Shown: positions 11,593-23,899 of the stretch, in pieces
Layout of the letters: each line of letters opens with the position of its first letter
How positions within the stretch are numbered: position 1 is the first letter of the stretch
From: Psococerastis gibbosa
Taxonomy: Eukaryota; Arthropoda; Insecta; Psocodea; Psocidae
Assembly (NCBI GenBank): GCA_963971405.1
Contig: OZ020491.1
Span: 1,680,910 to 1,744,909, forward strand
Reading direction: 5' to 3'
DNA length: 64,000 nt
Notes under the pieces: generated by a model
Seen by the model: only the letters and a program-made list of their open reading frames with translations
Told to the model about the DNA's origin: nothing
Database searches by the model: none
Translations under genes and position numbers: made by a program

Positions 11593-13600
11593 CCAAGGCC
11601 GTGCCCAGGTTTTGATTTCGGGGGGGGGGGGGGTACAGGCGTTTCCCCACGCGCCATTAGGCTTGGGGACGCCCTGATCATGGTAAAAACTGTACATGTT
11701 TGGAAGAATAAAGAATTATCATTACTATTATTATATAGGTTTATATAAGAAACTTTATTTCGGGGGGGGGGGGCGGACCCCTTGGACCACCCCCTCATCC
11801 ATAACGTTGAACTTTTAAATTCTTCTGACATAGCGAATTTGAAAAAGTGATTGTTTTTCACTTTGCTAACTGCGTTCGGGCTCTGAATATGGCAACAAAG
11901 ATGGAAACCAATGAGCTGGGCAGCCGTTGTGAGGGTCCCCCCAGTGCCGGACCCATGGGCACTTGGAGCACAGACCCACGCCCCCCCCCCCCCCCAAAAT
12001 GCCTAAAGTTCCGGGCCTCAGATACGAGATTTTTTAAATAAAAATATGAAGTTGAAAAATGTTGAAAACTTTCAACATATATATTTTCATAGTTACTATA
12101 TGCTTATAGTATTTTTTCTCTTCTTGGACATGGAATCTTGCCTCCTCCATTTCCGATTAGATAAATTAAATTGTATAAGTTGAATAAAATAAAAATAAAA
12201 ATAATTTTAGAATTATTAATACATAGCCTATAAAATTATTTCCTTGTTTTTGGTTGTAGTTTTTGGGTAGGTACCTTCCCCCAAAAAAAACGGGAAATCA
12301 GCTGTTCTATAGCATGGAACTGCTATCGCTTTCCATCGGAAATTTATTTACCACAGGTAGGCAGCTCCTTTTCTTTTCACGGAAGTGGAGAATCTGCCAA
12401 CAAACAGCTATGGTGTCTTTCCCTTATGTGCCTTTTTCCAGTCAATTTCTCATCAAACCTCTCTCCAACACGGACCACGTTTTTGTCACACTTATTACAC
12501 AGCCTTTTTCACACAAAAATGGAAGAAAAAGCGAGACGGGACTTCTTGCTGTATAAAAATGGGCGGGGGCAAATGTACAGTAGGCGCACCACAAATACCA
12601 AATCCGCTATATGGCTTATTTTTAATAAAACAAGATTAATTCATTAGTAATTTTAAAAACTTAAAATTTCGGTTACCATTTACCTCAAATTTATAGTTTG
12701 AAATATAAAAATTGTCCAGTAGTTCTGTTAAGCAACATTTCCATCGGCAAATCATGTACCAGAACTAGATGTAGATTCTTTTCAGTGACAAGAAAACCAT
12801 TTGCCTCATAACCTATCCCTTCTTTTCTTTCGCGGAAGTGGAGTTTCTGCAAGCTGACATCTGATCCCTTTTGACCTTTCCGTTCTGTGCCCATTTTCTG
12901 TCAACTTCTCACAGAACCCCTCTCCAACACGCACCACATTCTTTCTACCCTTATCACACAACCTTTCTCACAAACAGCCACATCACACTTCTCACGGCAT
13001 ACTTTCTACACGACGTCACCACGGTAAATAGGTACTTCTGGTTCGTCCCGTTCGCGATCAGGTACCGGCCGCAACTGGCAGACCGGAGTTTGCAACAACG
13101 TCTTTGCAGGTATACCCTATACAGGTATACGCTATAATGAAAACGTAGCAGGTTCCGCGTGCCTACGAAATTGTATAACATGTTGAATTGAAAAACTTAC
13201 GGTAATATTGCGTTACATCTCTGGTTAAGTATAGTATATTATATATGTGTTTGCATTTTCTTTATTATTAAAGTAGAGGTTTGAGGCTCGTATCTACATT
13301 ATAAAATACCTTAGTAAAATATAAATGAAATATTTGCCAGTCGTAGGCTAGGTACTTACCTTTCTCGCAGTTGGTTAGTCAGTGAGACTAGATTTTACTA
13401 GGCACTTAGAAACAAATTTAACTTTTAAAGAGTGCTTTTCTGAGTTGGGAATACTCGATGAATACGTTGCATAGCAATATCCTCTGTGTAAAAAACTGGC
13501 CAAGTTCCACACACCTTCATAGTATAGGGTCACTCTAACATTCCTGCATAGCCTATAATATCGTATGTAAGGGAGAAAAAAATCAAAATCTGGCATAAAT
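11593..13600. other. Repeat-derived region without a gene
   Basis: Contains poly-G or poly-C runs near 11621, 11762 and 11981. A block of about 160 bp occurs twice (12361-12520 and 12836-12995; shared GGAAGTGGAG, CCTCTCCAACACG and TTATCACACA-like strings). The rest is AT-rich. Open frames of 60-97 codons overlap each other in several frames and show no family features. Confidence 0.5.
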
Positions 13601-13620
13601 CAGTAGGTACATAAATAAAT

Positions 13621-13755
13621 GACTTTTTGTTCTATTACTACGCCAACCTAGCGGAGTCAGGGCCATAAAGCCCGCTCTCTTACACGCAACTAGGAAGGCC
13701 CAGAACTGGCTGCTTTACATGCTCTCCGAATGTAGCAAGTGTGGGACACGAACCA
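13621..13755 (-). mobile_element. tRNA-derived SINE, head partly lost
   Basis: The minus strand carries the SINE body (TGCTACATTCGGAGAGCATG, CTAGGTTGGCGTAGTAATAG) and ends in the ACAAAAAGTC tail. The head is decayed after GTGTCCCACAC. Confidence 0.7.
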
Positions 13756-14177
13756 AATTGGCGCCATAAATACGACGGATATCTTTTTTTTTATAATTTC
13801 TAGTTTTTATTGGTCTTGGAATTTAAAATTTGTGCCCAATTTGTGTAGGGCAATATGCCCAAAAGTAGAGGGCAAAATCACCTCACTGGGGGCCACGCTA
13901 GCCCCGATGGGGCTTTCTTAAAATATGCTCTGCCCGACCATCATGTCTACGTCAGTTATTTTTAGCTCCCCAGCCATCGTTGATTTGTAGAGGAAACGCA
14001 GCTTCACAGGGAATTTGGCTGGTGCACTGCCGCACATTTAAATCCGAGATTAGAAATGTAGTCTGTGTTTGAATTTTATTTTTGCGGTCACGGCCGCACA
14101 GTACAGGAGCCAGGATTTGGATAGGCCTATCCACGTGTTCCTAGAACCGGAAAGAGAGTATATACTAGTACAGTATA

Positions 14178-14180
14178 TAA

Positions 14181-14222
<42 letters not shown>
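14178..14222. repeat. (TA)n microsatellite
   Basis: About 20 uninterrupted TA dinucleotides directly upstream of a LINE fragment. Confidence 0.95.
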
Positions 14223-14225
<3 letters not shown>

Positions 14226-14229
14226 TTTT

Positions 14230-14640
14230 ATGTTAGGCGCGGGACTCAACTATGTTCAAAACCTCAAAGACGCAGCACAAACGAGAGACCATCACTGCTA
14301 CAACACTCGGCAAAGAGACGCACTCCTACTACCCAAACAAAATCTCAGCTTGGCAAAACGTAGTTACACATACCTGCCACCAAAAATATTTAACCTGCTC
14401 CCCATAGACTTAAAAGGTTGTACAATGAAAACTTCTTTTAAACACCTTCTAAACTTATGGCTTCATGAGAAAAGAACAGACTTAGAAAACTTACTATTCC
14501 ATGTAGGAACAATAAAAATATATTTTCATCAACATTTTTACTCAACGCAAAGAACAAAACTTATTTTTCTGTTTACTCCTTTCTTACATATACTACACTT
14601 TTACATACGTAACACATACCTGCACACCGGCATCTGAGTT
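14230..14640 (+). pseudogene. LINE ORF2 C-terminal end
   Basis: An open frame of 135 codons contains HCYNTRQRDALLLPKQNLSL, then PPKIFNLLP, then a short hydrophobic tail. This is the terminal module of CR1/Jockey-type ORF2 proteins (HxxxTR, then xNxLP). The reverse transcriptase is missing because of 5' truncation at the (TA)n run. The downstream 3' UTR continues to about 14815 and is shared, inverted, with 24838-24925. Confidence 0.7.
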
Positions 14641-14734
14641 TAACTAAAACACTGCTCCGGCCCTAGCACGTGGAAACACAGTTGGGCTGGTAATAATTCC
14701 TTGTAAAGTATTAATGTAATTTCTTCTTCTTCTT

Positions 14735-14815
14735 CTTCTTCTCCGGCCGGTACTCCCCTGCGCCGAAGGAATATATTTATAAATTAACAATTATACCCTT
14801 ATAATACAAATAACC
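14735..14815 (+). repeat. LINE 3' UTR block shared with 24.84 kb
   Basis: CTTCTTCTTC-type repeat, then CCGGCCGGTACTCCCCTGCG and an 80-bp block whose reverse complement is found at 24838-24925. It marks two insertions of one LINE family in opposite orientation. Confidence 0.75.
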
Positions 14816-14829
14816 TGTGGGCCCCCAAG

Positions 14830-14960
14830 TTAATCAACTTGTCGGGGGCTCGCACAGTAAACGCTGTAGATGATGCAACATGTTTTCTATTTCACGTCTG
14901 CGTTAGCAAAAAAAACTTAGTTTTAATTTCAAATCAGTTTAATTCATACCATTTAAAATT

Positions 14961-14992
<32 letters not shown>

Positions 14993-15900
14993 CGTCTTAT
15001 ATTTACGGGGCGAGACTTAAGACTAGAAGGTTTTTTTCTGCCTAACCCACGTCCAAAAACAATACAATTTACAAAATACATACGCTTAACGTAAACAATC
15101 TTATTCTAACAATGCATAAAAAGAACTTATTGACTTTAAAAAAAACACATACAGTAAATATCTAGACAGTATTTTTATTCTAAACCTATTCTGTTCCTAG
15201 TAATTTTTTCAGTAACTGGCTTTTGAACCCACGAATCTTAACTTAAGTTAATTTAGCGTATTTCAATTTGATTATAATTTTATACAATTTATCATTTTAT
15301 GTCTTCTGGTCTTGTTGCAACAATTTTATTGGAATAAAGATGCATATTTGAGTTGATTTGATATATAGTATAAACTATACCGAAAGTTGTTGAGAACTTA
15401 AGGTTGCTTTTAAATATTTTGCATATGCTACATTTGGGATTGGTACACATCAACTTTATTGTCTCGCCGTTGAGAATTCCATGCTATCTATACCGGTCTT
15501 GAACATACAATCTTAAATTTCAATGTAGAACCGTTATCCCCAAAGATCGGCCCGGAAAATGGTGGTGGATATAACTTGATTCTTTTATTTAAGTATAACC
15601 TCCATGGTAAAATATACTAAGTAGTGAAGTAAATCTTTACTACATGAAGGAGTACACAATGTTCGGTTTTAGCGGTTCAGAGGGGCACCGTTAGCCCGGC
15701 GTTAGGATTTTCCCGTGATGGGCTCCTCAAACTAAGACTATATAATAAATTACTACTATAGAAACTAACTTATAAACTATTGTAGGCCTAATATATAAAA
15801 AATACTAACTTATACGGTAAAAAATAACAATGAAACATCTATAGAATAATCAGTGAAGACGATACATATTAAAATAGTAAAATACTATAGCAGCTAATGC
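14830..15900. other. AT-rich stretch with an (AAT)n run, no gene
   Basis: Includes an AAT microsatellite at about 14962-14992. All frames are densely stopped and no similarity to other parts of the window was found. Confidence 0.45.
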
Positions 15901-16036
15901 CAATTGAACACTAATAGGCTTCAAACTTTGGCCCTTTCTTGAGCCTAACCCCTAAAACACTGCTGCTGCTGTATCTGCGAGACCCCCACTGGCCCCACTT
16001 CACCTGTAGTGGGGAATTATTCGGGTACTTGGCGTG

Positions 16037-16229
16037 CAAGGCCATAGCCAGGATGTTTTTTCGGAGGGGGGGGGGGAGTTTCAGAAATTTCATTGGATAT
16101 TACATAGTGGTTTTTATTTTTCCTCTCAAAATCCGATTCTGTCTAGTATAACAAGCCATTTCATTTGGGGGGGGGGGAGGGGGGTTTGAACCCCCATTAA
16201 CCCCCCCCCCCCCCTTGGTTACGGCTTTG
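16037..16229. mobile_element. hAT-like poly-G miniature element, copy 1
   Basis: The ends CAAGGCCATAGCCA and TGGTTACGGCTTTG are inverted with two mismatches. The flanks are TTGGCGTG (16029-16036) and GTGGCGTG (16230-16237), an 8-bp target duplication with one change. Inside are long G runs and a C run. The sequence is closely related to the element at 43567-43745. Confidence 0.8.
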
Positions 16230-16230
16230 G

Positions 16231-16655
16231 TGGCGTGTATTGGCATTTAGTGCATAAAGGTAACCAAATCAGGAGTGGCCTGGCTGAGGCGTGGGAGCGT
16301 GCCTGTGACGTCAGCATGAGGGTCCGTAACCTCTAATCCCTATGCTGTGACCACTATACCACCACTTCACCGATAGCGGGGAAGTATTTGGGTGCGTGGC
16401 GTGCATTGGCATTTAGTGCATAAAGGTAACCAAATCAGGAGTGGCCTGGCTGAGGCGTGGGAGCGTGCCTGTGACGTCAGCATGAGGGTCCGTAACCTCT
16501 AATCCCTATGCTGTGACCACTATACCACCACTTCACCTATAGCGGGGAAGTATTTGGGTGCGTGGCGTGCATTGGCATTTAGTGCATAAAGGTAACCAAA
16601 TCAGGAGTGGCCTGGCTGAGGCGTGGGAGCGTACCTGTGACGTCAGCATGAGGCC
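16231..16655 (-). repeat. 166-bp tandem array with tRNA-like promoter boxes
   Basis: Units start at 16231, 16397 and 16563, a period of 166 bp, about 2.5 copies and very similar. On the minus strand each full unit carries GGTGGTATAGTGGTCACAGC, which resembles a tRNA 5' half with an A box. This suggests a tandemly amplified tRNA-derived SINE. No complete cloverleaf is visible. Confidence 0.85.
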
Positions 16656-16894
16656 ATCGGTATTCTCTCTCATTTGGCGGTGAGTTGGGTGACGCATAGC
16701 CTACTGTACCTACATATTATAGGTACAGGCGCGGGGTTAGGCTTAATATAGGTTGTCAGATATGGTAAACGATACGCAAATATTTTCCGAGTTAAGGGAA
16801 GCCCCTAGAAAGTCGGAGAGAGAAATTTAAATGGAAACAATGAAAATATAGAGACTGGAAATGCTGAAGAATATAGTATTGATTCGTGCACATC

Positions 16895-17149
16895 TTAGGT
16901 GGGGATTCCACCGACCGGCTATAGGGCTAAATACAAAAACGGTGACGTGGTAGCAGACATTCAAGACTTAGGCGGGGTTTCCACCGACCTCGCATTGCAG
17001 AATGCAAATGACATTGACGGAAATTAGAATTTTTCTTTTTATAGAAATCTATTAAAATGTTTGTACTTAGCATATCCCATGACGCCATTTTTTTCATTTT
17101 AGTTTGTTAGTTTGTGATTTTATTGTATGATTATTGATCAGTTTTAACT
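16895..17149. mobile_element. Foldback MITE (TAAGGCG family), truncated
   Basis: The left arm and centre match 62314-62560, including the nested block GACGTGGTAGCAGACATTC. Similarity stops at TTTTAACT near 17149, so the right arm is missing. Confidence 0.65.
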
Positions 17150-17533
17150 GCCGAAAAAACGGGACTTTATGGTGTCCCGAGCCTCCCGTTAGGGAGAACT
17201 GGTTGGGAACTGCTCCGTTCAATTCATATTGGTCACCATAATAAATAAATAATTTATTATGCCTATTAGCAAAAGCAACCCTGTCCACCCAGGTCTATTT
17301 TTCAGAAACCGCCAAAAACTGCTGTGCCGCAACGCCTTGAGGTATAACATTACAGTTTTTAAATCTAATTTTAACAGTAGGCCTATTAGAATTGCTTTTG
17401 CGTCTCAATATCTGATTCATCGGATAGAGTATTGAAAAATAAAAAAAATGGCGCCAATATCTCAAAACTGAAAAAAAATGGAGAGGATTGCTTTTGGTAA
17501 TAGGCAACTAAATTATAAAAAATACTTATAGTG

Positions 17534-17844
17534 CAGTTGGTATTTTTTTTGTCGGTGGGCCACTAGGTTATTTTATGGTTTTCCGTGGACCACCATAGCT
17601 GCGACAGGAAAATCGTCAAATTCTGGGATGATTTGTGCCTACAATTACATGCTAATATTAATTCTGATTAAATGTTAAGGACTGGTAACGGTCATCCGTT
17701 TGGGTTTTATATAGTTCAGTGCCAAGACTTACTGTTCGTATTTTACTTCAAATTTCCAATTTCTCAGCTGATTTATTTTCTTATTAATTCTTTTTTTGGT
17801 CCGTCTGATATATGCCTGTGGGCCACCACAGTTTGGGAACCCTG
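17534..17844. mobile_element. Possible hAT-like element
   Basis: The right end reads GGCCACCACAGTTTGGGAAC then CCTG, whose complement CAGGGTTCCCAAACTGTGG is a familiar hAT terminal motif. The left end near 17534 (CAGTTGG...GTGGGCCAC) is weaker and the flanking 8-mers match at only five positions. Confidence 0.35.
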
Positions 17845-17849
17845 CTATA

Positions 17850-19530
17850 CAGTATAGACTATAAAGTAGTAGAATAAGTCGAGGTCGAGGCTGGATGGTT
17901 CGCGACTATATAAAGAGAGAAATGTTTGCGCCCGGTCAAGCCAGTAACCCTAATAATGGTCTAATTGTTCCCAACACTGGTGTAGGGTCCTGACACCCCC
18001 TCCCTTAATGCGCCATAGACTAGATAAGAAGGTATTTTTGTCCAGCAATAAAAAATGTGGGAAATAGCCAAACTATAACTAATAGACTGTTAAATAGGCC
18101 TAACATGTGTTTTGCATTCGTCCACAGTAAGATACCAGACTTTGGATCTTTGGTAAGTTTCATTTCTCGATGCCCCCTCCAGCTATTTTCCTGGCTACGC
18201 CCTTGGGTTCCTATTATATCTTCACCGCGGTAGGGGAAAAACATTAAGGGTGAATTGTAAATGTATTGTCAGTTATGGCTAATTCACTCGGTACCTACCT
18301 ATTGGATCCCGTTGGAATTGAAATATTGAGCTTAGAAACCAGTTTTTTTTTTTGTATAGGATAAAATGCTGATTTCGGCGCTGTGTTAGTGCTAAGCTTA
18401 TGCGCTGTTGTAAATCGATAAAATATTAAAATCTGGCGCTGCCGTTTTCTATTGACCTCTTCCTTCTGCTACAAGAGCTCATCAGCATATGAAAATTTCC
18501 ACCGCTGGCGGTTTTGAACCAAAACACTTGCTTCTGCCACGTGATAATATTAAAATGCAGGCATATCAATCAAGCGTTGACAAACGGTGGCGGCAGGCAG
18601 TGGCGCCGTCTTGTGTAGCGCCCAGGGGCACAAGCCCCCTAAACTTTTAAGAGAAAGGGGCTCAGAACCCCCAGAACATAAGTAACAGTAGTTATAGGTA
18701 TCAATAGCAGTATACTGAGGGATGGATCCCACTGATGCATCTTTTAGAATTTATTATATGTAAATTTTTTAAGTAAATATATTGATTTTTTACTTTACTT
18801 AATTTACTTTACATGTACACCCTCTACTTTCAGCTGGTCGTGCATGTTATAACCTGCTACCTGCATCTGAAGTCATAAAATGGGAGGTTTTCCCTTTAAC
18901 AAGGCCTGATCTCGAATAACCAATGAGCACTAGAATCCTCCGCACTCGACCCGTAAATTAAACTCACTGCAGTGCTTAGTGTTCGCACATGGTATGGTCT
19001 TCTTAAAATTTCCATGAGCTGCCAAGCAAGGCTGTGGTAGAGAATAGGTACGTACCAGTGGTGGCAGGTATGCGGAGGGCATCGACCCGGCTAGACTTGG
19101 CAGTCCCTGACACAGATACCTGACTCCCAAGGTCGCGTACCTGCATTTTCCCCTGCTCGCCCCTCTCACTTGCGCATGCTGCTCTCTCTGTCGCACTCGC
19201 GGGGTTCGCATGGGAACTCTAAGAGAAATTTCTGAATGAAATCTACCGGCGTGCTCCATCAATGAATCCGGTATGCTCTTCGCATTCCATTGTACCTATT
19301 TCACTTTGAACGGGTTTATACTTTCTTGTAGTCTGCCTGACTACAACCTACTTGGGTTAGATTATGCCTGGTTCACCTCTTCATTGGTATGGTAGTAGGC
19401 TATATAGCTAGGTAATGCCAGAATCGGCATAAAAAAATTGGCAAGCAACTTAATATAATATATTGCCGAACAAAATGTGCATTGCAATTTGCAAGTATAA
19501 CGTGAAAAAGACCATAGGGACTTCCATGAC
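17850..19530. other. No gene supported
   Basis: Mixed sequence with an element start (CAGTGGCGCCGTC) at about 18598 and a more GC-rich patch at 19050-19260 holding TTGCGCATGC. A 110-residue minus frame over that patch (18930-19262) has no recognisable domain or splice context and is not called. Confidence 0.4.
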
Positions 19531-19534
19531 ACTG

Positions 19535-19672
19535 GGGGAAGGACGAATTAGAAAACCTCGGCGAGTTGGGGGTCCGTAGATGGTGAAGCGTCGTACAAAT
19601 CCGAAATGACTGGAGGAGTGTTGTCGAGCAGGCTAAAGCCCATCAAGGGCTGCAGTGCCAGAAGAAGAAGAA
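19535..19672 (+). pseudogene. LINE ORF2 tail relic (plus)
   Basis: The plus frame reads DELENLGELGVRRW, a stop, then NDWRSVVEQAKAHQGL, followed by an AAG run. DExxxLG...RW and DWRxxVxxAKxxxGL are the end of LINE ORF2 proteins of the group whose tail is rich in DR and WR. It has one in-frame stop and a decayed upstream region. Confidence 0.65.
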
Positions 19673-19686
19673 ATTAATATATTTAG

Positions 19687-19870
19687 GCTATGTCTTCTTC
19701 TTCTTCATCTTCTCCCTCTACAGCCCTTGATTAGTTTTGGCCTGCTCGACAACACTCCTCCAGTCACCTCAGTTTTGTACAACAATCTACGGACTTCCAA
19801 CTTGCCAACGTCATTATCCAACTTATCCTTCCTGCGTGTTCGAGGACGTCTGGCCAATCGTCTTCCTGTC
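19687..19870 (-). pseudogene. LINE ORF2 tail relic (minus), mirror of its neighbour
   Basis: The minus strand reads VVQN, a stop, then GDWRSVVEQAKTNQGL, and further upstream TRRKDKLDNDV-like sequence in another frame. It faces the plus copy at 19535-19672 tail to tail, so the pair makes a near-palindrome around 19680. The 75-residue minus frame printed across it is a shifted frame of the LINE. Confidence 0.65.
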
Positions 19871-20227
19871 ATGCTTACTTTGTACTGATTTTCCGGCATG
19901 CGTCTGACATTCTTACGACGTGTCCCAGCCATGTATTGCGCTTTTATGAACCGGACTGTGACTTCTCCAATATATTTCCGTTGTACTTCCTGGTATATGC
20001 TGGTTGTCTGAGAATGAATAGCCTAGTATCGACCAAACCACACCAGGCTGCAGGCTGTGGTGCAGTGCTGTGAAAAAGAACAGCCTGCACGGTTGCATAA
20101 TCATATTTTCGCCGTTTTTACACCAATGGGAGTGAACAAACAAAAAATTAGTAGATGTATACAAAAATCCGCGTATTTATCCAAAAAGTGGTTTAATGAA
20201 GCTTGTCATTATAAATAAAGTTAAACT

Positions 20228-20420
20228 TAAATAATCGTTAATAAATTAACTTTGTCAAAGAAAACCACTAGTGTTATAAGGTGTAGTAAAAAATCCTGAA
20301 CGCGCTTTCGGCATGAACTGCTATCTACAAAGGGAAAACCACTAGCACAGTTACACCTTATCAATAATTTGAGACTTTCTCAACCCGAAGAGAATAATTA
20401 TGCTAATGTGACTATGTGAC
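20228..20420 (+). repeat. ~180-bp dispersed repeat, copy 1
   Basis: Shares AATAATCGTTAA, AACTGCxATCTACA and CACTAGCACAGTTACACCTT with 33133-33300. Nature unknown. Confidence 0.7.
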
Positions 20421-20729
20421 AATGTACGATTCAATCGAACCACGGACTAATTTATAAGAAAACTAGCGTATTTTAGTAAAGGTAGATTCATGATTTTCTT
20501 TACAAGGCGTTAAGGAGAACAAGGCCATTGGGGCAAATATTTTAAGGTGCTCCAAGCTTGCTTGGATATTAATTAACTTTCCCGTTTTGGAATCTGTTCT
20601 AATATCGTATTGTGATGAGTCTGTCAAAGTTTGTTTTAATTTTGTAACATTAAATTGACTTGTTTGAAGAAGCAACCACCCCAAGCATTCTTGAAAAACC
20701 CAGATATCAAATTTATGATTTTTCCGGAA

Positions 20730-20870
20730 CATAGACCGTTCGCGGGCTTGAGCCCCGCAATGTTTTCTATTTTCCGAATATAATGCAAAGTTGGTTTGGC
20801 TTACTATATTAAGGAGGTCGGCTTCTAATACGTCCTTCCAGCAGTGTCGTGGACGTCCTTGTAACTTCGC
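20730..20870 (-). pseudogene. Probable LINE ORF2 tail relic
   Basis: The minus frame contains LQGRPRHCWKDVLEADL and, later, ENRKHCGAQARERS. GRPxxxWKDxxxxDL followed by a DR/WR-like segment is the C-terminal pattern of several LINE ORF2 proteins. The rest of the 176-residue open frame shows nothing else. Confidence 0.4.
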
Positions 20871-21817
20871 GTCATATTTGCTTTGTTCATTTTTGTTCTG
20901 CATGGAGTCGTTGAGGGCGATGTTTCCAATATTCCATAATTTAGGGCAGCTTCGACCAGGCATCCAGGCGCATGAACTCTTACCAACTCTCATGGATTGC
21001 CCATACTTTGGAATTTGATAAAAACGGCAGCAGCCATATTCATCAGTCGGATTTATTTTTAAAGGTCCCCATCTTCCTGTCCGGCAGTTGGTTGTCGAAA
21101 CGCAAAAAATCTACACAAGTTTCTCTTTACAACATGCTGCAGTTGCCCGCCATTGCCTTCAAACTACCTATTTATTTTTTTATTTTATTAATTGGGGTAC
21201 AGGTGTTACCTGTGTGCACTTAAGCCTATTGGCCTATTGTGCCCCCTACAACAAAGTATCTACATCACTTCTACATCCCTTTCTCGAGGCCTATCTCCCT
21301 CAGGAGAGCCAGGATCTTGAGGGGATTCAGAAGTGGTAGGTCTTTTACACGTAACTGCAAGCTTCCCGAGCATGCTGCTCTTCTTCGTGCGATTGCATCG
21401 CAGGTCCTCCACACCTTCAAACTACCTATATATCCACTCCCTCGTGATCATCGTGGTACTATCTCCAGGATGTAGATCCAGCTCTAAACGGACCCACAAC
21501 CCTATTGCAGAGGGGTTTGTTCAAGGTTTTAATAAGCAGGGGGGGGGTGCAACAGGATTGCACGGAAGGCAAAGAGGAATCACAAGTATTACGTGTAAAG
21601 CTGACCCGCCCATGGTGCTGCAGTGGGTGTTTTACTGGTTTAATAAAAAAATTAAAACATAGTAACCATTAACCCCCAGTGGGGAAGGCATAAAAGACAC
21701 TATAGGCGTATAATATTTACAGCAGTACCTAATATTTTTAAGCCCCCCCCCCCACCTCTGAATGACAAAAAAAAATCCGGCACTACCTTTTTCATATTTG
21801 TGTTACCCTTCAGTTTT

Positions 21818-22300
21818 ACAGGTATTCCTGGAAATATCTGCACACGTCCGGATGTCTAAATGTAAAGCTTAGAAAGGCCTTGGATCCGACAGGCAATTGA
21901 GTCTGGGGTATTACCATTGCCACTGCCTTCAAACCCAACCCTTTTCGGCTTTCCACACATTTATTTTTCTTTCCCACCTTCTGTGCCTCGTCCTTGCAGG
22001 TATTCTTGCATATTTGCACACGGCCGGATGTCTTTACGTGTTGAAAGTTGAAACTGTGCGTAGAAAGGCTTTTGGATCCGACAGGCAGTTAAGACTTAAG
22101 AGTCTGGGGTATTACCATTGCCGCTACCCTCAAACCCAACCCCTTTCGGCTTTCCACACATTTATTCCTCTTTCTGTGCCTCGTCCTTGCAGGTATTCCT
22201 GCATATTTGCACACGGCCGGATGTCCTTATGTGTTGAAACTGTAGAAAGGCCTTGGAAGGTGGTTCCGGCTGGCAGTAGGTTAGTCCGGTGTATTACCCT
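21818..22300. repeat. ~185-bp tandem repeat, about 2.5 units
   Basis: GGTATTCxTGxAxATxTGCAC and CGGATGTC recur at about 21818, 21999 and 22191, and TCTGGGGTATTACCATTGCC recurs at about 21902 and 22106. Open frames on both strands follow the repeat and are not genes. Confidence 0.75.
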
Positions 22301-22844
22301 CATCACTTTCACGGACCTTTCATGCCTGCTGCGACAGTTCGGTGCCGCGACGTTACAGTGCGGCAAGTCGGTTTCTATACAAGAGCGGCTTATTTAGCGC
22401 GAATAGGCTGGGTATTGGGACTTATAAGCAGTGTAACATTGGCACCGAACAGGCACGTATGCAGAGGAGGACTTTAGGGGTTCAATCCCAACCCCCCCCC
22501 CGGAAAATTCGGGCCAAATTTGGGCGCACCTCCTCACGTTTCCTCCCCCCAAAGTCGAACCCTTTGCCCTATCACAACAAATATAGCGTGGCCTGAAAGA
22601 GGAAGAATATACGAAGACATGGGTATAATTTAAATTGAGATAGACCTTCTACATCTGCCTAAAAAACAGAATGCCCGATCCGCGTTCCCGACCCGCGTTA
22701 CTGACCCCCGTCACCCATGAACATCACCACCATTTTTGTACATGCACCTAGTATTCCCGCCAGCGCTCATCGATTTATTAGACGTTGTCACGTCAATATG
22801 TCTTCTTTGTTTGAATTTATAATTTTACTGCTGTAAAAATCCTA

Positions 22845-23095
22845 AAACCCCACTATTTTGAACTTACATTTTGAAAGTTTTCCGCCGGGGGTACCCCCGG
22901 AGCCCCCATTGGTACCTATCTGCATCAGGCGCATGGGCTTTTCAAGTAATGCTATATGTAAATTACTGTGCCTCGTTTCGCTACCAACCACACCAATTGC
23001 ACAATCGCTAAAAATTAATTTTGCTTGGTGGCCTACACCCACTTTTCCCGGGATGGCCACCTCCGAAAATCTGTCCTGGAGCCGCCCTTGCGACA
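22845..23095 (+). repeat. Dispersed repeat, inverted copy at 33.77 kb
   Basis: Contains AAAATTAATTTTGCTTGGTG, CCACTTTTCCCGGGATGG and GAAAATCTGTCCTGxxxCxxCC-like sequence. The reverse complement is at 33772-34020. Short frames on both strands, including 102 and 86 codons, are repeat translation. Confidence 0.7.
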
Positions 23096-23899
23096 GACCG
23101 ATCCCGCATAGACCTTTGCGGAGTAAGTGGAGTGTAATAACACAATCCATTTCTAGTATAAAAAAGCAAATTTCCCAGGAGCCAAGGAATTTTTTCGGGG
23201 AGGGAGCAGTCGTTATACTTTGTACTATTACAAATTATTATTCTGCAAAAATCCCCCCTTTTGCACAATCGAATAATGTTCCAATATTAGATCCAATAAA
23301 ATACTGGTCCTAGAAAAAGTCGAAATACGGAAATTCAGATTTGACGAATCTTATACTTCTACAATAGCCTACATGCACATTCTAAATATTTCTTCGAACG
23401 AATAAATATTGGATTGGATAAGTCGTATTGGAGTGTGTAATCAGGGCCTACATTTATGAAACCTAGTTTTATCGCGTATACAAGTATAATCGGCTCATTA
23501 CAGTTTTTCGTGTTCTCATTTGGGAGGGGGGGGGGGATTGAACACTCGAAATCCCCTGGCTCCTGCCTTGGGCTCAATCCCACCATCGCTTTATTGGTAA
23601 AGGAACAGCAGGTTGCGCCTATATCTCCAAATTTCTTTTCGTGACTTTTCAAATGATAATGGGAACCGCCCTAAATAACTACCTATTTCCGATGAAGGGT
23701 AGATTTCACATATTTTGGGGGCAGGGTGAATCGTGGCAGTCTTATGCATTAAATTTGTCCATTGGATATAATTGATAATTGTCAATGAGTTGTCCTTAGG
23801 CGGCTATTCCACTTGTCAATTTTTCTTCAATTTTAATAATGACATTGACGGAAAATCATCAATGTTGCATTTATATTTTTACACCTCATTCCACTTCAG

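Noticed and set aside
16231-16655. CRISPR-like array
   Set aside because: Units are 166 bp and repeat in full without unique spacers; the context is an animal genome.
18930-19262. 110-residue minus frame in a GC-richer patch
   Set aside because: No recognisable domain, no splice or promoter support beyond composition.
19705-19932. 75-residue minus frame with many Arg
   Set aside because: It is a shifted frame of a LINE C-terminal relic; the true LINE frame reads DWRSVVEQAK and is interrupted.
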